DNA of 64,000 nucleotides from the NCBI RefSeq assembly GCF_946482605.1, contig NZ_CAMLSE010000003.1:372001-436000 (forward strand), given 5' to 3'. The notes beneath the pieces were generated by a model. It was not told where the DNA came from. It made no database searches and saw only the letters and a list, made by a program, of their open reading frames with translations. Positions 16,846 to 26,956 of this stretch are shown here, in pieces. Position 1 is the stretch's first letter. Every line of letters starts with the position of its first letter. This stretch comes from an uncultured Dyadobacter sp. Its GTDB lineage: Bacteria; Bacteroidota; Bacteroidia; Cytophagales; Spirosomataceae. The position numbers and the translations under genes are program-made.

Positions 16846-18585
16846 TTACCAGCCGGGGTTTTGGACGAGATTGGGGTTGAGCTGCAATTGGTTGGTCGGC
16901 AGTGGGATCAGATAATTCTTTTCCGTGAACTTCCGCTCATTAACGGGATCGGCAATCACGTCACCTTCGGCCGTTAATGCGGGAGGATTCGTCGTGTATT
17001 TGGTGGCATATTCTGTTCCTGCCCACCGAACGCCCAGCACCGGCTTGGCTAATTCGATGTGTGCGATGTACCAGCGTTTCAGATCGTCCATCCGAACACC
17101 ATCCCCTTGCAATTCCACAGCTCTTTCGCGGCGTATTTCTTCCCGCATGTTCAAGCCGTTGGCGGCGACAAAAGCATTGCTGAGCTTCGGCATAGCGCTA
17201 TTTACGCGGCTGCGAACGAGGTTGAGCGATTTATCCAGATCCTGGTCACTAATGGAACCCACCCGCTCGTACACCGCCTCGGCGTAGTTGAGATATACCT
17301 CTGCCAGACGGATAACAGGATAGTCGTACCCTTCCTGAGAATTGGGAACCTGCCTTTCTGCGGCCCATTGCTGGTTGCTGTAACCGCTGATGTCGTTGCT
17401 CCACGGGTCGTGCGGAAGGCGTGCATTCTTCAAATCGGTGGCGCTCCAATCCCAGTTGATGTGCCAGTTCGTTGCATTTTGCCAATACCTGTAACCGGGT
17501 ACCATCATGAAATAGCGCATCCGGTTGTCGCGGTTTGCAAATTCAGATTTCAGCGTGGCCCGGCTGAACGGCAGCTTGGTTTTACCAATGGGCAAACCGT
17601 CTCCCGACAAGTACATATCTGCCATCACCCGACTCATGTCCGCGCCCAATGCCCCGAAAGAAATCTGATTCGGGATCGTTTTGAGCAGGTTGTTGGACTC
17701 GTAGCGCACGGCCAATATATATTCCTGGTTGGCCGACTTGGTGACATTGGCAGGATTCGACTTCTGGTTTTCGAGGATAAACAAATATTTCAGTGCCGAG
17801 TCTCCAAGGGCCTGAGGCTTGAAAAGCGCATACGCATTACTGGTAATCACTGCATTACTTTGACTGATCGATTTGTCCAGCAAGGCATTGGCCCGTGTTG
17901 CATTTTGCCCCCTGAACTTTAACCAGGTTCCTTCATACAGGCAAACCCTGCCCAAAAAGGCTTGTGCGGCACCTTTGCTGATGCGCCCTTTGTCAACAGC
18001 AGCAATGTCGCTTTCCAGAGGCAGGTCCGCAATGGCTTCTTCCAGATCCTGAATGATGAAATCGATCGTTTCGTCGCGGGTATTTCGCGCGGCCTTCAAC
18101 TCCGGTGATTCGGTGGTAAGCACATTTTTGATCAGCACCACGCCTCCATAGGAAGTAAGCAGTTTGTCGAAATAAACATAGGCGCGAAAGAATTTTGCCT
18201 CAGCCACATAAGTCCTGATCTGATCGGCGTTCTCAAAATCCTTCGCTTTTTCCAACATGTAATTGATGTTGTGAATCCACTTATAGGCATCGTTGTAATT
18301 GGCATCATTGGATACAATTGTATTGGTACCCCTTGCAAAAGCGCCCCGGTCGGCTCCCAGGTCGGAACCGCTGTGCCCATCTCCGTTTCCATTACCGAAT
18401 GAGCGCAGGTAGTCATAGAACTTATTTGCCGCCAGTTTGTATTCGGTAGCCTCCTTCCAGAAGGAAACATCCGACACCCGGTCGAGCGGTTGCAGGTCCA
18501 GGGCGTTATTGCAACCTGAGGGAACTGCAATGCATACTGCCGTCACCCATGCGATGATCAGGTAGTTGAATAGTTGCTTTTTCAT
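16846..18585 (-). CDS. SusD/RagB-family nutrient-binding lipoprotein (locus 1)
   Basis: Outer-membrane glycan-binding lipoprotein that caps a SusC channel. The start is at 18585 (MKKQLFNYLIIAW), giving 579 residues; a longer frame adds 37 unrelated residues that overlap the SusC gene. The signal peptide ends at a lipobox-like SGC. The SusD signature follows: LDLQPLDRVSDVSFWKE near the N-terminus, TPR-like helices, and the C-terminal FTEKNYLIPLPTNQL-type ending common to the family. It begins 17 bases after the SusC stop, so the two are one transcript and one complex. The glycan is unknown. Confidence 0.93.
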   Translation of the reverse strand: MKKQLFNYLIIAWVTAVCIAVPSGCNNALDLQPLDRVSDVSFWKEATEYKLAANKFYDYLRSFGNGNGDGHSGSDLGADRGAFARGTNTIVSNDANYNDAYKWIHNINYMLEKAKDFENADQIRTYVAEAKFFRAYVYFDKLLTSYGGVVLIKNVLTTESPELKAARNTRDETIDFIIQDLEEAIADLPLESDIAAVDKGRISKGAAQAFLGRVCLYEGTWLKFRGQNATRANALLDKSISQSNAVITSNAYALFKPQALGDSALKYLFILENQKSNPANVTKSANQEYILAVRYESNNLLKTIPNQISFGALGADMSRVMADMYLSGDGLPIGKTKLPFSRATLKSEFANRDNRMRYFMMVPGYRYWQNATNWHINWDWSATDLKNARLPHDPWSNDISGYSNQQWAAERQVPNSQEGYDYPVIRLAEVYLNYAEAVYERVGSISDQDLDKSLNLVRSRVNSAMPKLSNAFVAANGLNMREEIRRERAVELQGDGVRMDDLKRWYIAHIELAKPVLGVRWAGTEYATKYTTNPPALTAEGDVIADPVNERKFTEKNYLIPLPTNQLQLNPNLVQNPGW

Positions 18586-18602
18586 ATTTTCAGTATCTCG
18601 GA

Positions 18603-21600
18603 TTAGAATGTAACGTTTACACCAAAGGTTAACAGCCGGTAGAATGGGTAGCGCTGCGCCCCGCCGTCGACCCTGTCGGTCTGTTCCGGGTCCCACTTAT
18701 CCTTTACCCTGGTCAGCTCCCAGAGGTCGCTACCTGAAAAATACACCCGCAGTTTTTCAATCTTCGCCCTTCTGGTAAGCGGCTGGGGAAGCGTATAACC
18801 GAGTACAATGTTTTTCAACCGCACATAGGCGCCGTTTTGCATAGACCAGTTGGAGATCTGATAATTATAGCTGGCATAATTACCGAAGCCTTTGTTGGTG
18901 GCCGTCGTCAGGATGGGTAGTTCGGCATTGGGATTTTCGGGTGTCCAGGTTTTATCCACCCACCAGTCGGCATGCCCCTGCCAGATTGTGCCGAAGGGAG
19001 TACTCCAATCGGAGCGGCGGTAGATCTTTCGCTGGCCCACTCCCTGAAACACGGTTGAAAAATCAAAGCCTTTCCATTCCGCTCCCATATTGAAGGCGAA
19101 AACATAACGTGGATCGCTCCTGCCGAGGTACACTACGTCTCCGTCCGCGACTGGTTTGCCGCTTGCATCTTTTTTCCCCAGCAGATACTGGCTGGCACCC
19201 GCATTGGTGAGCTTGCCGTCGCCATTGACGTCCTGGTACATATTGATCCCTCTGATCATCTGCGTGGCACCGGGCATATTCGTAATGCTGCTTCCGGGCA
19301 CCAGCCCTGCATAGGAAGCCGCTTCGTCGTCCGTTTGAATGCGGCCTGCGTATTTCAATCCAAAGTAAGAATCCAGGGCATATCCCTCGATTTTGTTTTT
19401 GCCCGCCACGACGATATTGTTACCGCCGTAATTCACGAGTTTGTTGCTGTTGTCGGTAAGGGTCCCGTTGATGTGGTACGAAACGCCTCCGACCTTATCC
19501 CGCCAGCCCAGTGACATTTCCCATCCCCACACTTTCAGCTGACCGATGTTGGCCGTCGGGGCTACGGCACCCAGTACCGCCGCATAGGTTTGGGGCAGCA
19601 GCATATTCTTGTTTCTTTTCCAGAAATAATCGAAACTACCCGTCAGACGGTGATTCAGCATTGCAAAATCAATCCCGATGTTGGAATTGCGTATGGTTTC
19701 CCAGGTCCGGTTAAGGCTTACCAGCGTATCCGAGGGGGCCGCGGTCACCGAGCGAGAGGTATATCCTCCCAGGATAGCTCCTGCATTGCTGAGGTTGGTG
19801 AGCTGGATATAATCGTAAAGTCCGATCCCGGTTTGATTCCCGACCGTCCCGATCGAGCCGCGGAGTTTCAGCTCGTCCAGCAGACGGACATCCTTCATAA
19901 AATTCTCCTGGGTGATCCGCCAGCCGGCCGAAACCCCGGAGTAGAACTTCCATCTGTTGGCGGCGTCAAACTTGGAAGAACCATCGTATCGGGCATTGGC
20001 TTCAAACAGGTACTTATCCCTGAAAGAATAATTGAGGCGGCCAAATGCGGACGCGATCGCCCAGTGGTTAGCCACCTCTACGTTCGAGCGGGTTGTGTTG
20101 TCACCCAGGCTCAGGCCGAGTGCGGGCACATTGTTGCTGGCGAGGTAGCCCGTGCGGCTGGAAAAATAGTTGAATTCATCACGTTCATAGTTACCTCCGG
20201 CGAGCACACTCACCTGATGGCCGCCGTTCAACGACTTTTTGTATTCCAGAAATGCATTGGTGTTGAAATAGGCATCCTTTCTCAACGAACGCTCATACCA
20301 GGATTGTGCCTGTGATGGATTTGCCTGGTATTGATAGCTCTCGGTGTAATTATAGATCTCCGAAATGTATTTGTACTGGTTCTTACCCTCGGTCGCTGCC
20401 CAGTTGTATCCGGCCTGCGCGATGAGATTCAGGTCTTTGGCGATGTTAAATTCCAGCTTTGTGTTCACAAATACCCGGTTGTTCAGCGTCTTGTTTTCAC
20501 CGCCCAGTTCGAGCAGCCAGTTGCGGGCTGGCTGGGTGCCCCAAGCATATGGCTTCCCATTGATGGTCGCTACCGGAAATCCGGGCTGCGAACCGAAGTT
20601 GATTTCGCCCTGACGGCTTGGAACGATCACATCGTTTTTTTCGAGCGAGATATTGGTTTCCAGTTTAAAACGAGGCGAAAACGTGTAGTCGAAAGCGAGA
20701 CGGGTATTGTAGCGTTTGCTCGAATTTTCACCCCATTTCAGCATGCTGCCATCGTTGAGGTAGCCAAATGACAACCGGTAGCCCAGGTTTTCGTTGCGGG
20801 CCGCAAGGCTGAGATCATGCTGGTTGGAGACAGCCCGGCCGTTGCCCCATAAAAGATCGATCGGGTTGGTGTCAAAAAAAGTATAATCTTTTACATCCGT
20901 AAACCCGATGGTTTCGCCGCCGGCGATGTATTCCGGCGTATTTTTATCGATGTACCCGCTGGCAGGTCTGTTGATCCAGGCCCTGGCATACTTCGTCCAG
21001 ATCCAGTTTTCGTCCGGTACCCCACCCGTCGAAGCATTGGAGATCGCTTCCAGCAGGTATTTGCCGTATTGGTCTCCACTCAGGAACGACGGCCTCAACC
21101 CCATTCTTTTTTGTGATACCGAGCCATTGTATTGAATGGTGGCTTTTCCGGATTTGGCCCGTTTGGTAGTGACCAACACCACACCGCCTGCCGCACGCGC
21201 ACCATAAATCGCGGCCGAGGCGTCCTTTAAAAAAGAGATATTGTCGATGTCCTGCGGATTGATCGAGTTCAATGCGCTTGAATTCACCAGCGGAATGCCA
21301 TCCACGATGATCAGCGGCTCCGAGCCGTTGGAAGAGGCGGCTCCTCTGATCTGGAAATTCCAGCCCTCCTGCCCCGGCGCAGCCGAACTGCGTGTAACAA
21401 TCACACCAGGCACCTGCCCCTGCAAGGCCGCCAACGGGTTCGACACGACGCCGCGATCCTGGAAGACCTTCGAATCGATAGAAGAAACAGCTCCGGTGAG
21501 CGTTTCTTTTTTCTGCTCTCCATAACCCACCACTACTACTTCTTCCAGGGCCTTGTTGTCCACCAGCAGCGTTACGTCGATCTTCGACCGGCCTGCTACC

Positions 21601-22217
21601 TGTATCTGCTGCGAAGCGAACCCTACAAACGAGAATACCAGCACCGCATTGTCCATCGGAACCACGAGTGAATAATGTCCGTTCGCATCCGTCGAAGTGC
21701 CAGTTGTAGTTCCCTTGATCGTGATATTGACACCCGGCAACTTTTCCCCGTTCTCAGCCTGGACCTGCCCAGAGACCGACTTTTCGGAAACGGAGGCCAT
21801 GTACTCGGTAGATTGGGACGCATCCATTCCGTTTGCACCCGTTTTTGCAGGCACAGGGTCAGGTTCTTTGTTTAAAATGATAAAATCATCGGCAACGGAA
21901 TAGCCTATACGTAGCGGTGTAAGCAACCTCTCGAGTACTTCTTCCAATCTTTCGTTTTTAACAGAAATACTCACCTTCCGGTTACTCACCACACCGACCA
22001 CATACGAGAATCGGACCCTGGTTGATTTCGATATCTTGCTCAGTACCACTTTAAGCTCTGTATTTTCTGCCTCTATACTTACCTTCCGGTTGAGCATTTC
22101 CTGGGCAAGGCCGGTCCTTGCGTAGGTCATCCCCGCCAGCAACAGTATCAACACGAACGGGACGCTGATTTTCATAATTAAATGGGCACAGTGATGCCTC
22201 CAAATTCTTTTTTTCAT
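18603..22217 (-). CDS. SusC/RagA TonB-dependent transporter with STN domain (locus 1)
   Basis: A 1204-residue outer-membrane transporter. After a signal peptide (cleavage near residue 38) comes an STN/secretin-like signalling domain (about 45-115), then a carboxypeptidase-regulatory-like beta domain (about 145-225), the TonB-box region EEVVVVGYG, plug (DASAAIYGARAAGGVVLVTT) and a 22-strand-type barrel ending in FGVNVTF. The STN domain is the part that contacts a FecR anti-sigma factor, and FecR and an ECF sigma factor are encoded just upstream on the same strand. Ligand binding should thus signal across the envelope to switch on this locus. Confidence 0.94.
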   Translation of the reverse strand: MKKRIWRHHCAHLIMKISVPFVLILLLAGMTYARTGLAQEMLNRKVSIEAENTELKVVLSKISKSTRVRFSYVVGVVSNRKVSISVKNERLEEVLERLLTPLRIGYSVADDFIILNKEPDPVPAKTGANGMDASQSTEYMASVSEKSVSGQVQAENGEKLPGVNITIKGTTTGTSTDANGHYSLVVPMDNAVLVFSFVGFASQQIQVAGRSKIDVTLLVDNKALEEVVVVGYGEQKKETLTGAVSSIDSKVFQDRGVVSNPLAALQGQVPGVIVTRSSAAPGQEGWNFQIRGAASSNGSEPLIIVDGIPLVNSSALNSINPQDIDNISFLKDASAAIYGARAAGGVVLVTTKRAKSGKATIQYNGSVSQKRMGLRPSFLSGDQYGKYLLEAISNASTGGVPDENWIWTKYARAWINRPASGYIDKNTPEYIAGGETIGFTDVKDYTFFDTNPIDLLWGNGRAVSNQHDLSLAARNENLGYRLSFGYLNDGSMLKWGENSSKRYNTRLAFDYTFSPRFKLETNISLEKNDVIVPSRQGEINFGSQPGFPVATINGKPYAWGTQPARNWLLELGGENKTLNNRVFVNTKLEFNIAKDLNLIAQAGYNWAATEGKNQYKYISEIYNYTESYQYQANPSQAQSWYERSLRKDAYFNTNAFLEYKKSLNGGHQVSVLAGGNYERDEFNYFSSRTGYLASNNVPALGLSLGDNTTRSNVEVANHWAIASAFGRLNYSFRDKYLFEANARYDGSSKFDAANRWKFYSGVSAGWRITQENFMKDVRLLDELKLRGSIGTVGNQTGIGLYDYIQLTNLSNAGAILGGYTSRSVTAAPSDTLVSLNRTWETIRNSNIGIDFAMLNHRLTGSFDYFWKRNKNMLLPQTYAAVLGAVAPTANIGQLKVWGWEMSLGWRDKVGGVSYHINGTLTDNSNKLVNYGGNNIVVAGKNKIEGYALDSYFGLKYAGRIQTDDEAASYAGLVPGSSITNMPGATQMIRGINMYQDVNGDGKLTNAGASQYLLGKKDASGKPVADGDVVYLGRSDPRYVFAFNMGAEWKGFDFSTVFQGVGQRKIYRRSDWSTPFGTIWQGHADWWVDKTWTPENPNAELPILTTATNKGFGNYASYNYQISNWSMQNGAYVRLKNIVLGYTLPQPLTRRAKIEKLRVYFSGSDLWELTRVKDKWDPEQTDRVDGGAQRYPFYRLLTFGVNVTF

Positions 22218-22394
22218 AATTTGACACGGGTTTTTGAAAAATTCTGGATAAAACCTTCCCCTGACTCTTTACTGAGAGCTTCGTTGAACGCGAGAAAACG
22301 GGGAGTTAAACATAGTCGGTGATGCTGGACACATCGCCGGCTTTTTTTTGAGTAGTTTTTACTGCATATCCGGTTGATTTAGTTGAACAAGGTC

Positions 22395-23471
22395 TTAGTT
22401 GCAGCCTGTGCCTGAAATGACCACCTCGTTGCCGGAGACGGTATATCTGGCCTGAATGGTACGGCAGAGGATGTCAAGTTTGGTAAAAAACGGCTCTTCC
22501 CTGAATGGTATCGTGATGTTGCAGTTGGCAAAAGTAGCCGCGTCGTAAACAATGCTGATCCCGTAGGCTTTTTCCAGTGAATCGAATATTTTGGAGACAG
22601 GCGATTCCACATAGTCGAAGCTAAGCGTCTCCTCTTGTCCCTGCAGAACGACCGGATTTTCGACCAGCTTTTTTGAAATCACATTCTTATCACTGAAATA
22701 CTCGGCCTGCTGATTGGGTGTCAGCAGGAGGTTTTCCTTTTGGCCGTTTTCATTTTCTCGCATGCGATACACGGCGACCTTGCCCGATTTCACGGCTACG
22801 GAAACATCGGCCCCGCGGGAGGATATCCTGAAACTAGTACCCACCACCCGCGTCACTAACCCGCCCGTATAGACCAGGAAAGGATGTTTTTTATCCTTCA
22901 CTACGGAAAAGAAGCCGTCGCCTTTTAAATAGACATTCCGGGTGGAGTCCTGTGTCAAATGCTTCGAATAACTGATCCTGCTGCCTTTGGAAAGCGTTAT
23001 TCTGCTGCCATCAGGCAGTTTGACTTCGTAATCCGCATTCCTGTCATTTAAAACTTCTACAAGCTCCGATCCCGATTCCGCCGTAAGTTTCTCGTAGGTG
23101 TAATGTTTTGTGCCGCTCGTTGTCCGTAACAGGAGCCAGCCTAGCCCGGCGGTGAGTACCAAAGCGGCCGCGATCTTATACAGGGTAGGAAGTGCATTGT
23201 AAAACGGAGTTCTGGTCGTCTCCCGCCCGTTAATGCTGGTCATGATCCTTTGAATGTCGTCCGAAACCTTTTCGTCCGAGACTTGGGAGGGCAGGTGTTT
23301 CCATTCCAGGATCAGGGCCCTGGCTTGTTCCAGCCCAGCTCCCATCTCTGGATCCGACTTACGCAGAACATCCCACTCCGTCCCTTCGATCGCTGCTCCC
23401 GAATGCACCCAGGCAACAAACCGGTCATCGGCAAGAAAAAAATCAATATTGTAGTGATTATATTTATCCAT
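22395..23471 (-). CDS. FecR-family anti-sigma factor
   Basis: Inner-membrane anti-sigma factor, 358 residues from the ATG at 23471 (MDKYNHYNIDFFLADDRFV); an alternative ATG four codons upstream is less typical. A cytoplasmic N-terminal sigma-binding part (1-90) is followed by one helix (about 95-112), the periplasmic FecR domain (GSELVEVLNDRNADYEVKLP onward) and a C-terminal DUF4974-like domain (ISIVYDAATFANCNITIPF). It would hold the ECF factor of the next gene inactive until the STN domain of SusC signals. It lies between the sigma factor and SusC, the standard order. Confidence 0.92.
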   Translation of the reverse strand: MDKYNHYNIDFFLADDRFVAWVHSGAAIEGTEWDVLRKSDPEMGAGLEQARALILEWKHLPSQVSDEKVSDDIQRIMTSINGRETTRTPFYNALPTLYKIAAALVLTAGLGWLLLRTTSGTKHYTYEKLTAESGSELVEVLNDRNADYEVKLPDGSRITLSKGSRISYSKHLTQDSTRNVYLKGDGFFSVVKDKKHPFLVYTGGLVTRVVGTSFRISSRGADVSVAVKSGKVAVYRMRENENGQKENLLLTPNQQAEYFSDKNVISKKLVENPVVLQGQEETLSFDYVESPVSKIFDSLEKAYGISIVYDAATFANCNITIPFREEPFFTKLDILCRTIQARYTVSGNEVVISGTGCN

Positions 23472-23577
23472 ATCTGAGCACAATCAGGAATAGCTTGTAC
23501 TGATATGGTAAGCATTGTGTTGTTATCTCATCAAAAAATATGAACTATTTCATGACTAATCTTGAAAAAAACCACAA

Positions 23578-24180
23578 TTAATTAATAATCAACAACTTGT
23601 AAATCAATAAAAGAAGCAGCACCGCGTTGAAGCGGGACTTCCAGTAGCTCCGGAAAAGTTTGAGGGAAAGCGAAAGCAAATTGTACACCGAGGCTTCGGA
23701 GATATTCAGTACCTCCGCAATCTGCGCGTTCGACAGGTTCTCGAAAAACCGCAGGTGCAGAATTTCCTGCTGGCGTTTGGTAAGTTTCAGCATAATGTAA
23801 TCAATCCTTGAAAGCTGCTGATCAGCTACTTCCCCGTGGATGATCCGGGTTTCGGCATGGTCCGATTCCTCAAAAGGGCTTTCATCCTCTTCGTCAGGAA
23901 GTTCTTGCGTCAGCGACAGCCTCTTTTTCGCCCGCCATATCTGGTTCCGCAGGGCGCTGAACAGGTAGAGTTTCAGATTGGCGGTCGGCGTCAGGAATGC
24001 GCGGCGGTCCCAAAGGCTTAAAAACAGATCGTGAATGTCATCGCTCAACTGGTCGCGGTCCTTCTGAAACCTGAAACCATAATCGAACATAGGACGATAA
24101 AAAATACGCAAGATCTCTTCAAAAGCATCCTTGCTGCCGTTTTGAAAAGCTTTCCACAATTCTTTCTCCTGCTCAGACAT
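23578..24180 (-). CDS. ECF RNA polymerase sigma factor (Bacteroidota type)
   Basis: A 200-residue ECF sigma-70 factor. Region 2 spans about residues 20-90 (RPMFDYGFRFQKDRDQLSDD; LRNQIWRAKK), region 4 about 120-180 (LTKRQQEILHLRFFENLSNA; AQIAEVLNISEASVYNLLS). A hydrophobic C-terminal tail (AVLLLLLIYKLLIIN) is often seen in this Bacteroidota group. It is followed by FecR, SusC and SusD on the same strand, so it is the probable activator of that locus. The promoter must lie in the AT-rich stretch just above 24180. Confidence 0.93.
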   Translation of the reverse strand: MSEQEKELWKAFQNGSKDAFEEILRIFYRPMFDYGFRFQKDRDQLSDDIHDLFLSLWDRRAFLTPTANLKLYLFSALRNQIWRAKKRLSLTQELPDEEDESPFEESDHAETRIIHGEVADQQLSRIDYIMLKLTKRQQEILHLRFFENLSNAQIAEVLNISEASVYNLLSLSLKLFRSYWKSRFNAVLLLLLIYKLLIIN

Positions 24181-24677
24181 CCTGTTGAAATATCCTTTAA
24201 AAATTCGCTTCGCCGTACCCGGGAATGGCCGACAACCTATTGACTATCAACACATACTAACCCAAGGCACGAGCCTGCGCTGTATCATTGTTATTCCGGC
24301 CTGTTTTATGAATAATTTTGTAAATATCAGAATTATTTTAATAATAATTGTAACATGTACAATTCATTGCGCTTTTTACCCCAAAAAGCGGCCTGCTACC
24401 AAACAGGCCACTCCCTGACGCCGCAATTTCCGGAATGAAAGACGTGAATGCTTTTTTGCGCAGTGGCAGCGCTTATGCTGGCTCCTTATGAACAGGCGAC
24501 GGATGCAGCACTTCGGTTTTGCAGTATACTCCGTAAAGACAGGAGGCTGTGTGACGGTCTCTTTTCGCTTTCCGCACGGAAGCGGTTGAACTTAATAGCA
24601 GAAGGTAAATGTGCTGGCGGCTTATTTAAGCAACCCATAAGCTCGTCCAGCACATTTTCGGGCGTAGATGCGCCCCT
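24181..24677. other. Intergenic region upstream of the ECF sigma gene
   Basis: This 497-base gap carries an AT-rich stretch (about 24300-24370) likely to include the sigma-gene promoter, and at its other end the hairpin that follows the Gfo/Idh/MocA gene. I see no supported gene. Confidence 0.5.
24607..24657 (-). terminator. Nested hairpin terminator after the Gfo/Idh/MocA gene
   Basis: An outer 11-bp stem (AAATGTGCTGG 24607-24617 with CCAGCACATTT 24647-24657) encloses an inner 6-bp stem (GCTTAT 24620-24625 with ATAAGC 24637-24642). It lies 20 bases past the stop at 24678 and would end the second carbohydrate locus. Confidence 0.65.
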
Positions 24678-25766
24678 TTATATTTTCACGCTTTTACCTG
24701 AGGCCACGGATTTGTAGATCGCTTCCACCACACGGATATCGCGCAGCCCCTCCTCACCGGGTGCAATCAGGTCCGCATTGCTCATAATCGCCAGGCAGTC
24801 TTCGTCCATTTGCTTCGCCTGCTGGCTTTTGATGGGGAAGTTGATGATGGTGCCATCCGACATGCTGCCTTTGTTGCCATTATAGCCGGACTGCGGTTCG
24901 AGTTTCAGCCAGCCTTTTTCATAGTTCACCTGCAGATAGTTCATGTTAATGCCGAAGCTGGTTTGGCAGGAAGCTCTTGCGCCGCTCGGAAAGTCGAGCA
25001 TAAACATCATCGTTTCCTCCACTTCCTTGTATATCTCCGGACGGGTCGTCGAAGCCTGCGCGAACACGCTCACCGGCTCTTCGCCTGTCGCCAGGCGGGC
25101 TCCCTGCAATGCGTATACGCCCATATCGCCCATTACACCGCCGCCCAGTGCCTTTTTCTGCTTCCAGTGGTCGGTCCGTGCGTCGAAATAGCCTGCGGCG
25201 CTGGTTACCATTTTCACTTTCCCGAATTTTTGTTCTTTGCCCACTTTCATATAAGCCTGGATATTCGGGTCGTGCTGACAGCGGTAGCCGATTGCCAGCT
25301 TCACCTTGTTGCTTTTACATGCGGCGATCATCGCCTCACAATCGGCCACGGACGGTGCCATGGGCTTCTCGCAAAACACATGCTTGCCGGCTTTCGCCGC
25401 CCTGACCACATATTCACGATGCATCGAAGGCGGCAGCACCACGTACACGATGTCGATATCGGGATTTTTGGCGATCTGATCGAAATTCTGGTAGTTATAA
25501 ATGTTCTTGTCGGGGATGTTGTACTTGGCTTTCCAGGTCTCGGCTTTGGAAGGGGTACCCGTTACAATACCGGCGAGATAGCATTTCTCGGTCATTTGAA
25601 GTGCCGGGGCCAGCAGGTCGGTGCTGTAATAGCCCAGGCCAACCAGCGCAATACCCAGCTTGTCTTTCTTCGGGCCGGTTGCGGCAAGCAGCGGGTTTCC
25701 GGAAAACAATGCGGCAGCGCCCGCCAGTGATAGTGTTGATAAAAAATCCCGTCTTTCGATTTGCAT
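24678..25766 (-). CDS. Gfo/Idh/MocA-family oxidoreductase with Tat signal
   Basis: A 362-residue NAD(P)-dependent oxidoreductase. From the ATG at 25766 it opens MQIERRDFLSTLSLAGAAAL, a twin-arginine signal, so it should be exported folded with its cofactor. The Rossmann glycine motif (LVGLGYYSTDLL) lies near residue 45 and the family EKP motif (CEKPMAPS) near 140. Glucose-fructose oxidoreductase and GH109-type enzymes share this design. It follows GH43 on the same strand by 115 bases, so it may modify the sugars that enzyme releases. A frame upstream of 25766 is open but lacks the expected signal peptide position. Confidence 0.85.
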   Translation of the reverse strand: MQIERRDFLSTLSLAGAAALFSGNPLLAATGPKKDKLGIALVGLGYYSTDLLAPALQMTEKCYLAGIVTGTPSKAETWKAKYNIPDKNIYNYQNFDQIAKNPDIDIVYVVLPPSMHREYVVRAAKAGKHVFCEKPMAPSVADCEAMIAACKSNKVKLAIGYRCQHDPNIQAYMKVGKEQKFGKVKMVTSAAGYFDARTDHWKQKKALGGGVMGDMGVYALQGARLATGEEPVSVFAQASTTRPEIYKEVEETMMFMLDFPSGARASCQTSFGINMNYLQVNYEKGWLKLEPQSGYNGNKGSMSDGTIINFPIKSQQAKQMDEDCLAIMSNADLIAPGEEGLRDIRVVEAIYKSVASGKSVKI

Positions 25767-25881
25767 AACCTGTCTGATTGAAAATTTTGAATGGGGCCAC
25801 AGGCATCTGTCCGGTGGCCCTGATTCTCTGAAAAGCACGTAGCGGCATGCATTTACCAGCACGCCGGCTCATATTTCCGGT

Positions 25882-26934
25882 TCAGGGTTCGATCGTTTGT
25901 ATCGACCCGTCCTTAGCCCGCTGCAACTCCCTTACTTTGACGTTACGCAGGTGGGTTTTTCCTGAAATTTCGGTGTCATGGTAAAAAATGTACCACTTCC
26001 CTTTAAACTCGACGATCGAATGGTGGGTCGTCCAACCCTGCACCGGCTTCATGATCACGCCTTTGTACTTAAATGGCCCGTAAGGAGAGTCGCTTTCGGC
26101 ATAACAGAGGAAATGCGTGTCGCCGGTGGAATAGGAAAAGTAGTATTTGCCATTGTATCGATGCATCCAGGCCCCCTCGAAAAACCGGCGGTCGTGATCT
26201 CCTGCCACCAGCGGCTTACCCTGCTGGTCCAATATCACCACGTCGCGGGGTGTTTCTGCGAAAGTCAGCATATCCCCGCTCATTTTCGCTACTTTGGCGC
26301 TCAATGCGGGCTCCTGGTCATGGCCTTTACCCAGATCGGTGGAGAGCGTTTTGTCGTAACTTCTCGAATGCCAGCGTTGCAGCTGTCCGCCCCATATCCC
26401 TCCGAAATACATATAAGTCTGCCCGTCCGCGTCGGTAAAAACGGCCGGATCGATACTATAACTTCCTGGGATCGGCCTGGGCTCGGCCTTAAAAGGCCCT
26501 GCGGGGGATTTAGATGTAGCTACACCGATCCGGAAAACGTCCTCTTTGTCTTTGGCGGGAAAATAGAGATAATATGTCCCATTTTTGAATGCTGCGTCCG
26601 GCGCCCATAGCTGTCGGCCGGCCCAGGGTATGTCTTTCAGGTCCAGCACCACGCCATGGTCGGTCACCTTCCCTCCGATCTTGTCCATCGAATACACATG
26701 GTAGTCGCGCATGTTGAAATGCCCGCCCTCATCGTCCTGGGGCACATTGGCTTCAATATCGTGTGAAGGATAAATATAGATTTTACCATTGAAAACGTGC
26801 GCCGACGGATCGGCGGTGTACAGGTCGCTGATCAATGGCTTCACCTTGGTTTGCTGGCATATGCCGGCTTCGAGGCCTATGCCGGCAATCGCCATAAAGG
26901 TCATCCACCCTGCCTGAAAAAAGCTGCGGTTCAT
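25882..26934 (-). CDS. Glycoside hydrolase family 43 enzyme
   Basis: Secreted five-bladed-propeller glycosidase, 350 residues from the ATG at 26934 (MNRSFFQAGWMTF). A signal peptide ends near ICQQ. Likely catalytic features: the base Asp in TADPSAHVF, the pKa-modulating Asp in YSIDPAVF and the acid Glu in FEGAWMHRYNGKYY, in the order expected for GH43. GH43 enzymes remove arabinose or xylose from arabinan, arabinoxylan or xylan. The gene starts 22 bases after SusD of locus 2, so the locus probably targets a pentose-containing plant glycan. Confidence 0.9.
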   Translation of the reverse strand: MNRSFFQAGWMTFMAIAGIGLEAGICQQTKVKPLISDLYTADPSAHVFNGKIYIYPSHDIEANVPQDDEGGHFNMRDYHVYSMDKIGGKVTDHGVVLDLKDIPWAGRQLWAPDAAFKNGTYYLYFPAKDKEDVFRIGVATSKSPAGPFKAEPRPIPGSYSIDPAVFTDADGQTYMYFGGIWGGQLQRWHSRSYDKTLSTDLGKGHDQEPALSAKVAKMSGDMLTFAETPRDVVILDQQGKPLVAGDHDRRFFEGAWMHRYNGKYYFSYSTGDTHFLCYAESDSPYGPFKYKGVIMKPVQGWTTHHSIVEFKGKWYIFYHDTEISGKTHLRNVKVRELQRAKDGSIQTIEP

Positions 26935-26956
26935 GATTTGTTTTGATTGATACTGT

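Noticed and set aside
24810..25730. A 306-codon open frame on the plus strand
   Set aside because: It is antisense to the Gfo/Idh/MocA gene, which has a Tat signal and EKP motif; the antisense product is a His/Cys-rich shadow.
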